The position numbers and the translations under genes were made by a program. Under the pieces are notes generated by a model. That model saw only the letters and a list, made by a program, of their open reading frames with translations, did no database searches and was not told the origin of the DNA. DNA of 64,000 bases from Hyphococcus luteus (GTDB lineage Bacteria; Pseudomonadota; Alphaproteobacteria; Caulobacterales; Parvularculaceae): positions 1 through 64,000 of the forward strand of contig NZ_PJCH01000015.1 in assembly GCF_002943565.1 (NCBI RefSeq). The letters are read 5' to 3'. The number at the start of each line of letters is the position of its first letter. Position 1 is the first letter of the stretch. Below, one piece after another: positions 36,567 to 45,199 of the stretch.

Positions 36567-36679
36567 GTTCCCTCCCGGACGCGCCCCCGTTTGGATTAAA
36601 CGGCCACCTTAGGGGCATGCGCCGGGGATGACGACAGAAAACTCGCCGCGCTGCACAAAAAATACGCCGGTCTGTTCGC

Positions 36680-37510
36680 TTAAGAGGTGAAAACATCCCA
36701 GGCGAGCGTCCCGGCGGCGAGCAGCACATAGAGCCCGAACCCTTTAGAAAGGAGGCCGCTATCGAGCTGATGGGCGGCTTTCGCACCTAATGGCGCGGCG
36801 ATCCCCGCCATCAGGGCCATGGCCGCAAAAGCCGGCAGATTCACATAGCCGAGTGAGCCCGCAGGCAATCCCGCCGCCGCCAGCCCCGACAAAACAAAGC
36901 CGATGACGCCAGGCACAGCCACGGAAACGCCGAAACCGGCGGAGGTCGCAATCGCCTGATGCATGGTCCGCCCGGCCAGCGTCATCACCATGACGCCCAT
37001 GGCCCCGCCGCCGATTCCCATGAGGCTGGAAAAAAAACCGGTGCCGAAGCCGAGCGGGATTTTCAGGCGCTTGCGGTGAAGATTGACGGGATGGGCGTGG
37101 CCGCGCTCCTTCGCGAAAATCCGGCGATAGCCGACATAAAGCGCGCCGCCGGCGAAAACGATGGTGAGAAGCTCCGCCGACGCCCAGTGGGCGAGCGCCC
37201 CGCCCATCCCGGCGCCGCCTGCGATCCACGGCCCCCACTGGCGCAGCATCTCCATATCCACATGGCCGGCGCGGTGATGGGTCGCGAGCGAGCGGATCGA
37301 CGTGACGATGATGACGGCGAGCGAGGTGCCGATGGCGGTTTTAAGGCTCTGCGCCTCCCCATAGCCGAGCATGTGGAAGATCGCGTAAAGCGCGGGCGTG
37401 GTGATGACGCCGCCGCCGATGCCGAACAGCCCGCCGGCGAAACCGGATATGAATCCTGCGCCGAGCAGCGCGGCGATCAGCGGCCAGTGCTCGGCGAGCG
37501 CCGCCCCCAT
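36680..37510 (-). CDS. TSUP-family (TauE/SafE) permease
   Basis: 276 residues with about eight hydrophobic helices and two internally similar halves: GAGFISGFAGGLFGIGGGVITTPAL at the start and GTGFFSSLMGIGGGAMGVMVM in the middle, the repeated glycine-rich signature of the family. Inner-membrane anion exporter, in characterised cases for sulfite, sulfoacetate or similar. Its ATG overlaps the dusA stop (TGATG), so the two are translationally coupled. Confidence 0.9.
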   Translation of the reverse strand: MGAALAEHWPLIAALLGAGFISGFAGGLFGIGGGVITTPALYAIFHMLGYGEAQSLKTAIGTSLAVIIVTSIRSLATHHRAGHVDMEMLRQWGPWIAGGAGMGGALAHWASAELLTIVFAGGALYVGYRRIFAKERGHAHPVNLHRKRLKIPLGFGTGFFSSLMGIGGGAMGVMVMTLAGRTMHQAIATSAGFGVSVAVPGVIGFVLSGLAAAGLPAGSLGYVNLPAFAAMALMAGIAAPLGAKAAHQLDSGLLSKGFGLYVLLAAGTLAWDVFTS

Positions 37511-38490
37511 CAGGCGGGCTCTCTTGCTCGCATGGCGGCGAGCGCGTCGTCGAGAATATTCGCCGAGCCCATGCTGGCGTTTTCGGACAGGAACCGACGC
37601 CAGGCCCGCGCCCCCGGCGCGCCGTGATAAAGCCCGAGCATGTGGCGCGTGATGGAATGGGGCCTGACGCCCTTGTCGAACTCCCGCTTCACATAGGCCG
37701 ACATCGCCCGCACCACATCTTCGCGCGACAGCGCCGGCGCGGTCTCGTCGAAGATCAGCTCATCCACCGACGCCAACAGATAAGGCGCGCCATAGGCGGC
37801 GCGGCCGAGCATGACGCCGTCGAAGTCTTCGGCGAGCGCGGCCGCATCGTTCATAGTCTCGATGCCGCCATTTAGAACAATCGTCAGGTCCGGCCGCGCG
37901 GCTTTCAGGCGCCGGACAAGATCGTAATCGAGCGGCGGGATGGTGCGATTGTCTTTCGGCGACAGCCCTTCGAGCCAGGCCTTGCGCGCATGGACAATAA
38001 AAACCTTGCAGCCGGCGCCGGCGACTTTTTCGACAAAGCCAAAAAGACTTTCCTCCGGGTCCTGATCGTCTACGCCGATGCGGCATTTGACAGTTACGGA
38101 AATTTTTACCGCCGCCTTCATCGCCGCGACGCAGCCGGCGACGAGATCGGGCTCTTTCATGAGACACGCCCCGAAAGCGCCCGACTGCACCCGGTCCGAC
38201 GGACAGCCGACATTCAGGTTGATTTCATCATAGCCAACCCCCCCGCCGATCCGCGCCGCTTCGGCGAGTTTTTCAGGGTCCGAGCCGCCGAGCTGCAGGG
38301 CGACAGGATGCTCGGCGGGGTCGAAGCCGAGCAGATAGTCCCGGTCGCCGTGAATGGCCGCATCCACAGTGATCATCTCCGTATAAAGCCGCGCGCGCTT
38401 CGTCATCAGCCGGTGAAAATACCGGCAATGGCGGTCCGTGCCGTCCATCAACGGCGCGACGCAGAACTTATGCGTTTGATTTTCTTGCAT
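37510..38490 (-). CDS. dusA: tRNA-dihydrouridine(20/20a) synthase DusA
   Basis: 326 residues, FMN-dependent TIM barrel. FCVAPLMDGTDRHCRYFHR at the N-terminus, NLNVGCPSDRVQSGAFGACLM with the catalytic Cys near residue 98, VKCRIGVDD, ARKAWLEGLSPK and MLGRAAYGAPYLL are the DusA-type signatures. It reduces uridine 20/20a in the tRNA D-loop. The gene is intact. Its leader and first codons recur near 57.88 kb, which matters because the 5' end of dusA is a known integration target of genomic islands. Confidence 0.93.
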   Translation of the reverse strand: MQENQTHKFCVAPLMDGTDRHCRYFHRLMTKRARLYTEMITVDAAIHGDRDYLLGFDPAEHPVALQLGGSDPEKLAEAARIGGGVGYDEINLNVGCPSDRVQSGAFGACLMKEPDLVAGCVAAMKAAVKISVTVKCRIGVDDQDPEESLFGFVEKVAGAGCKVFIVHARKAWLEGLSPKDNRTIPPLDYDLVRRLKAARPDLTIVLNGGIETMNDAAALAEDFDGVMLGRAAYGAPYLLASVDELIFDETAPALSREDVVRAMSAYVKREFDKGVRPHSITRHMLGLYHGAPGARAWRRFLSENASMGSANILDDALAAMRAREPA

Positions 38491-38556
38491 TTTTTCTTTT
38501 CGGACATCAAAGCAAAGACGACCTTATGCACATCTATGCGTATCTGCACAAATTCG
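38491..38556 (-). repeat. dusA leader, copy 1 of a duplicated segment
   Basis: The about 66 bp upstream of the dusA ATG. Shares with 57887-57953 the block GACATCAA(A/G)GCAAAGACGAC (20 of 21 bases) and, further out, an inverted repeat around GCATAGAT (minus strand TTGTGCA ... TGCATAA, one G-T pair). The homology continues into the first 12 dusA codons (26 of 36 bases). Confidence 0.7.
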
Positions 38557-38665
38557 CCCCACTTGGCGCCGATAGGGATTTCGACGCAGGCTGCTGCAAA
38601 TAAGGAAGCTGACCCGTTGCGCCTAGATCGTTGAAACAGCCTTTTCGACGCCCTTCCGCGCTTTC

Positions 38666-39907
38666 CTAAAAATACTGGCGAAGCTGGATATAGAGTTTTT
38701 TCGGCTGCTCGAAATAGACATTCGCGCCGGCGGTGAGCGCAACGCCGCCGAATTCGGTGTTCACGGGCCCGATAGGCAATTGCGCGCCGGCGACAAGTGT
38801 GAGGTTTTCGTTCAATGAATAGGTCGCCTGGATAAGGGCGTAAAAGCTCGCATCGTTGAGGTTGGCGATCAGGGTCGGGCTGATTTCGAGCAGCGGGCTC
38901 GCCTGCAGCTGCGCCCCGGCGGCGAAATAATCGCGCCCCGTGTCGAAGACCTGCCCGCGCAAGAGGCGGTCGACGAGATCGACCGGGAGCGCGTCGAGAG
39001 AATAACGCTTCTCCGGCAGGCCAAAGCCGTTCCGGTAATATTCGGCGAAATAGGTGACGTCGCGTCCAGCGATCTTGCGTGCGTTCGAAATATTAGCGAG
39101 CGCCGACACCGTTTCCTGACCGTCTACGAAAGTCGGAATGACTTCCGCGTTCCAGCTCGCCCCGCCAAGCGAACCGGCGACGGCGAGCCCGGCGACCGTG
39201 TCGCCGTGATCGCGTGCGACGAGCATGGCCGTCTGCAACGAGCCGACCCGCCTGCGGTAATGGAGGGCGAAGGAACTCGCCTGCGAGGTCAGCGGCCCGC
39301 CGCGGCGCTCCGGTCTTGGAACAATGACGGCCTGCAGATCCGAGCCGTCGTCAAAAAGATATTGCCCGTAAAGCATGTCCGCGCCGGGCTTGTATTCCGT
39401 GTCCGTCGCCTCCGGCGAAAACGGATCGAAAAGGTCCATCGGATGGAAGACGAATCCCGCCCCCCAGGTGAGCGCCTGCCGCCCCGCCCTGACGACAAGA
39501 TGCGGGCCCGTATAGCTGACAGAAAGCCGATCGATCTTGTGGAAAGCCGAAAGCCGGCGCCCGTCCGCGAGCGTGTCGTCAAGATCCCACCAGGTGAGCG
39601 GCGGCGCAGCCGGAAAAAGGCCGAGCGCATCTTCATCCGCCGCAAGGCCCGGCGCATCGCCCGCGTCGAAGCCCGCCTGATAAGCCAGATCGAAACTCCA
39701 TGCACCTGCGCGCGGGGCCCATGTCAGCCGCGCATCGCCGAGAACATCGTTGCGGCTCTCCGAGCCCAGACTCGCCGACAGGCTGTCCTTGCTTTCGCTC
39801 GCATAAACGTCCTGCAAAAGAATCCGGCCGTGCACGGGCTCCGCCGAGACGGGGGCGCCGACTCCCGCGAACGCCGTAGCAAGGATTATGGCGGCGAGCG
39901 CGCGCAC
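38666..39907 (-). CDS. Outer-membrane beta-barrel protein
   Basis: 413 residues. Signal peptide of about 22 residues (LAAIILATAFAGVGAPVSA). The rest is a succession of amphipathic strands with alternating aromatic girdle residues, and it ends LYIQLRQYF, the terminal phenylalanine expected for outer-membrane barrels. The central part (VVRAGRQALTWGAGFVFHPMDLFDPFSP) resembles DUF1302-type proteins. It lies 7 bp downstream of an ABC ATPase on the same strand, so it belongs to the same export operon as its outer-membrane partner (inference). Confidence 0.75.
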   Translation of the reverse strand: MRALAAIILATAFAGVGAPVSAEPVHGRILLQDVYASESKDSLSASLGSESRNDVLGDARLTWAPRAGAWSFDLAYQAGFDAGDAPGLAADEDALGLFPAAPPLTWWDLDDTLADGRRLSAFHKIDRLSVSYTGPHLVVRAGRQALTWGAGFVFHPMDLFDPFSPEATDTEYKPGADMLYGQYLFDDGSDLQAVIVPRPERRGGPLTSQASSFALHYRRRVGSLQTAMLVARDHGDTVAGLAVAGSLGGASWNAEVIPTFVDGQETVSALANISNARKIAGRDVTYFAEYYRNGFGLPEKRYSLDALPVDLVDRLLRGQVFDTGRDYFAAGAQLQASPLLEISPTLIANLNDASFYALIQATYSLNENLTLVAGAQLPIGPVNTEFGGVALTAGANVYFEQPKKLYIQLRQYF

Positions 39908-39913
39908 CCTTGG

Positions 39914-40615
39914 TCAGGCCGCCGCGCCGTCGCGGCGTTCATCGGAGGAAACGCGCCCGTCGGTGATGACGATATGCCGGCGCGTGCGGGCGATGACGCG
40001 CTGGTCGTGGGTCGCCATTAGGAAGGTGACCCCGGAGCTCTTGTTGAGATCCGACATCAAGGTGATGAGGTCTTCGGCTGTTTTCGTATCGAGATTGGCG
40101 GTCGGTTCATCGGCGAGCACGATCGCCGGCCGGCTCGCGAGCGCGCGGGCGACGGCGACGCGCTGCTGCTGGCCGCCCGAAAGCTGCGACGGGCGGCGCT
40201 TTTCGAGCCCTTCGAGCGCCACCGCCTTCAGCATCTCCACCGCCCTCGCCCGGCGCTCCTTATGCGGCGTTTTCATCAGTTGCAGGATGAATTCGACATT
40301 CTCCGCCGCCGAAAGCACCGGGATAAGATTATAGGCCTGAAAGATAAACCCTATCTTGCGCAGTCTAAGATCGGCGAGCGCATTGTTTCCGAGACTCGTG
40401 ATCGCGACGCCGTCGACGCGAACCTCGCCCTCGCTCGGCCGGTCAAGCCCGCCGAGAATATTGAGCAGCGTTGTCTTGCCCGAACCGGACGGGCCCGCGA
40501 GCGAGGCGAAATCACCCTCCTCGAGCGCGAGGTCAAGGCCGCGCAGAGCGGGAACATCAATCTGCCCCTGCCGGTATTTCTTGGCGACGCCCTGGCATTC
40601 GACGATTACACTCAT
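39914..40615 (-). CDS. ABC transporter ATP-binding protein, LolD/MacB type
   Basis: 233 residues: Walker A GPSGSGKTT near residue 40, Q-loop IFQAYNLIP, signature LSGGQQQRVAVARAL near 143, Walker B IVLADEPTANLD, H-loop MATHDQ. The sequence type is that of ATPases paired with FtsX-like permeases that drive lipoprotein release or mechanotransmission rather than substrate translocation. Followed 15 bp upstream by the two permeases. Confidence 0.93.
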   Translation of the reverse strand: MSVIVECQGVAKKYRQGQIDVPALRGLDLALEEGDFASLAGPSGSGKTTLLNILGGLDRPSEGEVRVDGVAITSLGNNALADLRLRKIGFIFQAYNLIPVLSAAENVEFILQLMKTPHKERRARAVEMLKAVALEGLEKRRPSQLSGGQQQRVAVARALASRPAIVLADEPTANLDTKTAEDLITLMSDLNKSSGVTFLMATHDQRVIARTRRHIVITDGRVSSDERRDGAAA

Positions 40616-40630
40616 AACGCCTCCTTCTTG

Positions 40631-41854
40631 TTACGCGCGCGCCATCGCCATGACAGGGCTGACATGCGCCGCGCGCCAGGCCGGCCATAGCGAGGCGCAA
40701 ACCCCGAGCGCCCAGATGATGAAGCTGTACCGGACAAAATCGCTTATATCGATCGAGAGATATAGCACCCGTCCGGCGCCGACGAGCTCCGCGCCGCGCC
40801 CGAGAAAACCGAGGTCCAGTCCGCCCGGAAAAGCCATGACGCTGAGCACGGCGAACGCGGCGCCAATGACGACGCCGATGCCGATCAACATGGTCGATTC
40901 AAGCGCGACTTCCATCAGTACAAGCCGCGGGCGCATGCCGAGCGCCTGAAACAGGCCGAATTCGCGCGTTCTTTCAAAGACGGCCATCAATTGCGTGTTG
41001 ACGATGCCGATGGCCATCATGGCAAACATCACCCCAAGCCACATCATGATGAATTCGTTGAAAAACGTGCTGACCGCGTAAGCGAGCGGCTTCAGCGTCT
41101 CCCACGACTGGACGTCGAGCGCCGGCGCCGCCGCCCTGAGCTTGTCGACAAGCGACGGCAACGCCTCAGCATCCGAGGAGTCGAACACGATTTCGGATAT
41201 GCCGCTTCCCGCGCCGATGAGCTTTTGCGCCGGATCGAGCCCGGTGAAGACAAATTCGTCCTCGATCTGTTGTGACGCGGCGTAGACGCCGACGACTTTG
41301 AAGGCGCGCTCGGCGAGCTCGCCCTTCGTATCCTGAACGAGCACCACGACGCGCTTGCCGACGCGGGTCTTAAGGCGGCTCGCGAGATTGCGGCCGATGA
41401 CGATCCCGTCGTCTTCGGCGTTTTCGAGATAGCGGCCTTTCGAAACCTTGTCGGGCAGGACGGACACCGCGCGCTCTTTCGCCGGCGCAACGCCCGTCAG
41501 CGTGATCGGCAGCGTCCGGTATTCGCTTTGCATGATCGCCGCGACACGCACGCGCTCCGCATAGGCTTTGACGGCGTCCGATTTTAGAATATCGGCGAGC
41601 GCGCCTTCAAGCGGCGCCATCCGGTTGGCGATGGTCGGATCGTCGAGATAGCCGGCGGCGTGGATCTGGCCCTCGCCGGTCATCATCTTCTGGGTCGTGT
41701 CGCGGCTGCTCGCGGACCAGGCTTCGAGCAGGACGGCGAAGACGAGGATCGACCACAACCCGACGCTGACGACCAGCACAGTGATAATCGTGCGCCGCGG
41801 ATTGCGCCAGAGACTGCGCCATGCGAGCGGCAGAAGGAGTTCAAGTTTCTCCAT
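40631..41854 (-). CDS. FtsX-type ABC permease (subunit 1)
   Basis: 407 residues: an N-terminal transmembrane helix (about 20-42), a periplasmic domain of about 210 residues, and three C-terminal transmembrane helices with the FtsX motif VFERTREFGLFQALGMRPR near residue 285. MacB/LolC/E topology. It overlaps the stop of the other permease (TGATG), so the two are made together and probably form a heterodimer with the ATPase at 39.9 kb. Confidence 0.9.
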   Translation of the reverse strand: MEKLELLLPLAWRSLWRNPRRTIITVLVVSVGLWSILVFAVLLEAWSASSRDTTQKMMTGEGQIHAAGYLDDPTIANRMAPLEGALADILKSDAVKAYAERVRVAAIMQSEYRTLPITLTGVAPAKERAVSVLPDKVSKGRYLENAEDDGIVIGRNLASRLKTRVGKRVVVLVQDTKGELAERAFKVVGVYAASQQIEDEFVFTGLDPAQKLIGAGSGISEIVFDSSDAEALPSLVDKLRAAAPALDVQSWETLKPLAYAVSTFFNEFIMMWLGVMFAMMAIGIVNTQLMAVFERTREFGLFQALGMRPRLVLMEVALESTMLIGIGVVIGAAFAVLSVMAFPGGLDLGFLGRGAELVGAGRVLYLSIDISDFVRYSFIIWALGVCASLWPAWRAAHVSPVMAMARA

Positions 41855-43074
41855 CAGGCGGCCCTCATCGCTGAAACCGGTTCAAGCCGGCGCACCCGCG
41901 CATAGGGAACGAGTCCGGCGAGGCCGATCGAACAGGCGATCGCCAGCGGGCCGGCGAGCGCCGTCGTCCAGTTGAGATCGGGATAAAGGGTCGACGGCAT
42001 GTTCCATTGGCTGAAAAGCGCCTCGGCGCCGGAAAAGACGAGGCCGCGCCCCTCGACCCAGGCGGTGATCCCCGCCCCGAACGCTATGCCGAGCCCCGCC
42101 CCTATGCCGGCGAGAAACAATAGCTCCAGCCAGACCATGGCGCCGATCTCGGAAGGCCGCATGCCGATCGCCATCAGCATGCCGAATTCGCGCGTCCGCT
42201 CGAGCACGGACATAAGGAGCGTGTTGAGAATGATGAAAACGACGACGACGACGAGGCTCACATAGAGGAGCACGGAAAAACTGGCGTCGAGCATGATGAC
42301 GTCGTGGAGCGCCGGCTCGAGCTCGGTCCAGTTGCGGAGGACGAGCCCCTCTTCTTCGGCGATTGTGCGCAGCTCCGGTAGCGCGTTCTGGATATCCGCA
42401 AGCCGGCGCCCTTTCACCGCGATCATATTCGCCTCGCCCTCCATCGCGAAAATCGACTGGAAGCGCGAAATCGGGGTTTCGATCACCTGCCGGTCGATTT
42501 CCGGCGCGCCCGTCGCGAACACGCCGACGACGGTCACGATATCGGCGGCGACCGACCCGTCGCGGGCCGCGCCCAGCATGGTCAGTTCGTCGCCGACCTT
42601 CAGTTTCAGGTTTCGCGCAAGACCGGCGCCGATCACCGTCACGCCGTCGTCGCCGGGTTTGAGATACCGTCCCTCCTTGATCGATGCGTCGAGGGTTGAG
42701 ACCTTTGTCTCTATAGACGGATCGACGCCGATGACGGCGCTTCCATAACTGCGCGGCCCGTTGGAGAGAATGACGTAAGTCAACGCGCGCGGCGCAGCGG
42801 CGGTGACCGCCTCCAGCGTCTCAAGGCGCGCGGCCAGCGCGTCCGGCTCGTCGATCGCCTTTCTGAGGGAGGGGTCGTCCGCATAGCCTTCGGGCTGAAC
42901 CTGCGCGAAGCCGTCAAGAAGACTGAGCACATTCTCTTTCATCGCGCTGTAGCTTCCCTGCTGCAATGCGAGGAGAAATATCGTGATGGCGCTTGCAAGC
43001 ACGATCGATATGAGGCTCAGCGCCGTTCGACGCGGCTGACGCCAGATGTTTCTCCATGCCAGCGCAAAGAGCAT
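41854..43074 (-). CDS. FtsX-type ABC permease (subunit 2)
   Basis: 406 residues with the same topology as the neighbouring permease and the same motif (VLERTREFGMLMAIGMRPSE). The periplasmic domain differs, consistent with a heterodimer of the LolC/LolE kind. Starts 3 bp after the stop of the LolA-like gene. Confidence 0.9.
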   Translation of the reverse strand: MLFALAWRNIWRQPRRTALSLISIVLASAITIFLLALQQGSYSAMKENVLSLLDGFAQVQPEGYADDPSLRKAIDEPDALAARLETLEAVTAAAPRALTYVILSNGPRSYGSAVIGVDPSIETKVSTLDASIKEGRYLKPGDDGVTVIGAGLARNLKLKVGDELTMLGAARDGSVAADIVTVVGVFATGAPEIDRQVIETPISRFQSIFAMEGEANMIAVKGRRLADIQNALPELRTIAEEEGLVLRNWTELEPALHDVIMLDASFSVLLYVSLVVVVVFIILNTLLMSVLERTREFGMLMAIGMRPSEIGAMVWLELLFLAGIGAGLGIAFGAGITAWVEGRGLVFSGAEALFSQWNMPSTLYPDLNWTTALAGPLAIACSIGLAGLVPYARVRRLEPVSAMRAA

Positions 43075-43077
43075 CAG

Positions 43078-43827
43078 TCAGCGCCTCGGATTCTGGAGGT
43101 TCGACAAGGTGAACAGATATGACGGCAAGTCGATATTGAAATCGGCGGAAGACGTTTCAATGCGCGTCCATTTTTCCGGCTCATCCGCAGGCCGCATGAC
43201 CATGACGAGAGGATAGTCGCGCCCGCCAACCTCGCCGACCTTCTCCGTCGTCATTTCACGAACGACTTTCATGTCCTGATCGTAATAAGTCTCGGCGAGC
43301 ATCACGCCGTCTTCGCGCACCTTGACGACGAGCTTTCCCCAGACGACCGGCGCATCGGGTTTTGGGATCGCCTCGATTGTGTAGATCTTGTCGCCGCCGG
43401 TTTCTTCGGTTTTGACGAGCTTATGCGTGTATTCGGTCAGAATGTCGTCGGCTTTGGAGAGATCGTTGTAGGAAAAATCAGAGCCCATCCAGCTCTGCGC
43501 CAGCATGCTGGCGGGCAGCTTGATCACCTGATTGAGCTTGGGATTGTAGATCCATGTCCCCTTATCGGTTTTCAGCGTGGCGTTGCCGGCGTCTTTCGCC
43601 GGCGCAGTGAAGCGCACCAGCGCGAAATCGTCGCCTTGCGTCCAGGCCTTCATGCTCATCGACCGTTCCCAGTCGGGCCGGTGAACGGTCATGGTGACCT
43701 CACTGTCCGAACTCTTTGCGCGCCAGTTGTCGAAGGCGGCGCGCAACAGTGCGTCGGCGTCGGCCTCCTGCGCGCGAACCGCGGTGGAGAAAAGGGACAA
43801 TATGCAGATGAAAGCAAGAATGCGCAT
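43078..43827 (-). CDS. Periplasmic LolA-like outer-membrane lipoprotein-sorting protein
   Basis: 249 residues from the ATG that opens a signal peptide (RILAFICILSLFSTAVRAQ). The mature part matches the LolA/LolB-like fold of the family found next to FtsX-type transporters: WTQGDDFALVRFTAPAKDAGNATLKTD, GTWIYNPKLNQVIKLP, SWMGSDFSYNDLSKADD. Such proteins shuttle lipid-modified cargo across the periplasm. A much longer open frame upstream is the opposite-strand shadow of the TetR gene. Lies 5 bp downstream of tetR on the same strand. Confidence 0.85.
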   Translation of the reverse strand: MRILAFICILSLFSTAVRAQEADADALLRAAFDNWRAKSSDSEVTMTVHRPDWERSMSMKAWTQGDDFALVRFTAPAKDAGNATLKTDKGTWIYNPKLNQVIKLPASMLAQSWMGSDFSYNDLSKADDILTEYTHKLVKTEETGGDKIYTIEAIPKPDAPVVWGKLVVKVREDGVMLAETYYDQDMKVVREMTTEKVGEVGGRDYPLVMVMRPADEPEKWTRIETSSADFNIDLPSYLFTLSNLQNPRR

Positions 43828-43832
43828 GGCGT

Positions 43833-44444
43833 TTATCCTTTCGCTGCAGCAAGGCCTTCGAAAAGGGAGCTTAGAAAGCGCTCGACATATCGACGCGGGT
43901 CGAAGCTCCGGTCGAGCCAGTATTGGAGAAAGAGCCCGTCGATCGCGCCGACCAGCATGGCCGCCACCGCTTCGGCGTCGACCTCTCGTCTGATTTCTCC
44001 GGCTTTCTGGCCGGAGTCGATGATCGCCGTCACTTCGGCCCGGTAAGCGACATATAGCTCGCGCATCACCGCCGAGAAGCGCTCGCGCGTGCCGGCCTTC
44101 GCGGCCGCGGCCCAGACTTCGAGCGTGACCGGATAAAGCGCAATGTGGTCGATCAGCGCATTCACGGAAGTTTCGGCGAAGGCGAAAAGCCGGGCGTAAG
44201 CGCTCGTCTCCTCTTCCATACGCTGGGCGCCGTCGCCCACCAGCGAGCCGAGGAACCATTCGAAGACCCCGTAAAAGAGGTCCTCCTTGTTTTTGAAATA
44301 ATCGTAGAGCGACCCTTTGCTGACGCCCGCCGCAGCGGCGACGTCGTCCATGGAGGTGGCGTCGTAACCGGCCTCAGCGAAGCAACTGGACGCGGCTTCG
44401 AGGATCTGAATGCGTTTGGCTTCCCGATCGACGACGCGGGCCAT
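43833..44444 (-). CDS. TetR/AcrR-family repressor
   Basis: 203 residues. The N-terminal HTH is clear: AGYDATSMDDVAAAAGVSKGSLYDYFKNKEDLF at about 26-60; the C-terminal domain is an effector-binding helical bundle (TetR_C family not assigned). A 34-bp palindrome begins 10 bp upstream of its ATG. It heads the operon for the LolA-like protein, both permeases, the ATPase and the barrel protein, and would repress it and itself. Confidence 0.9.
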   Translation of the reverse strand: MARVVDREAKRIQILEAASSCFAEAGYDATSMDDVAAAAGVSKGSLYDYFKNKEDLFYGVFEWFLGSLVGDGAQRMEEETSAYARLFAFAETSVNALIDHIALYPVTLEVWAAAAKAGTRERFSAVMRELYVAYRAEVTAIIDSGQKAGEIRREVDAEAVAAMLVGAIDGLFLQYWLDRSFDPRRYVERFLSSLFEGLAAAKG

Positions 44445-44453
44445 GGCGCAACC

Positions 44454-44487
44454 TCAATAATGACCGACTGGTCGGTCATTATTGAGC
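44454..44487. promoter_or_regulatory. TetR operator palindrome
   Basis: Perfect 16-bp arms CTCAATAATGACCGAC / GTCGGTCATTATTGAG around TG. The inner GACCGAC/GTCGGTC core is the classic type bound by TetR/AcrR repressors. It lies directly upstream of the tetR start, where it would overlap the promoter. From 44488 to 44781 (about 290 bp) I see no gene. Confidence 0.85.
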
Positions 44488-44781
44488 ATGGATGGCGGAA
44501 AATCAATGACCGTCCCGGCCGAAAACGACATTCCGGCGTATGCGCGGCGCATTCCGCCGAGATGTTCGATTCTCCTAACGCCCGGCAGCGCCCAGCCCAG
44601 CGCATAGGAGCCCCCTGGGCGAGGGCCCTAACTAGATTGTGGGAACGGAAAAGCTTTCGGGCGACGCGTCCAGGTTCAGGGCAGCCTAGCGAAAAATTAT
44701 GGCGAGGAATGCTGGGGCCAAGAACAAGGCTTTACGGGCATGAGTTCGCATTGTGTCGAAGACAAGACACTCCGTGTGCGA

Positions 44782-44943
44782 TTATTTCACACGCCGCCAC
44801 AATAGATAAGCAAGGCCGATAATAATCGGCGCCAGCCCAAGAAGGATGAGATCGCCCGGATGATGGTGCGGCGTCGAGTCGAAATGCGCCGCCGCGCTTG
44901 AGCAATTTGCAAGAATGACAAACAGAACAGTCAGGCGTCTCAT
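44782..44943 (-). CDS. Small His-rich membrane protein
   Basis: 53 residues from the ATG that opens a signal sequence (RRLTVLFVILANCSSAAA), followed by HFDSTPHHHPGD and one membrane helix (LILLGLAPIIIGLAYLLW) ending RRVK. The five histidines just after the signal peptide could bind a metal. Transcribed away from the hydrogenase operon, 256 bp from its start. Not a family I recognise; small size makes it uncertain, but signal plus helix is unlikely by chance. Confidence 0.5.
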   Translation of the reverse strand: MRRLTVLFVILANCSSAAAHFDSTPHHHPGDLILLGLAPIIIGLAYLLWRRVK

Positions 44944-45199
44944 GGTTTTTTTTCGCTCACGCGCTATAAAGGAGAGATCGACTGATCGAATGCGACGGTG
45001 CGCCTGCGCGATACGCGCTTTATATTGCACTTAGTCGGCGCGACGCAATGCGCGCCCGGAGGCGAATAAGCGCACCCCCGCGAGGCCGACGCCCTGCTTT
45101 CAGCGCCTTATGCGGGTTTGCGAACGTGTTTTCAATTTTGCCCTTTACACTGGACCGGCGAACCGCGACATTTCATAGAGCCGACAGATCAATCCAGGC

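Noticed and set aside
38491-38665. Possible small gene in the gap upstream of dusA
   Set aside because: The frame reading SDIKAKTTL is the complement of the dusA leader; the same stretch at 57.9 kb gives a different product, so it is not conserved as protein.
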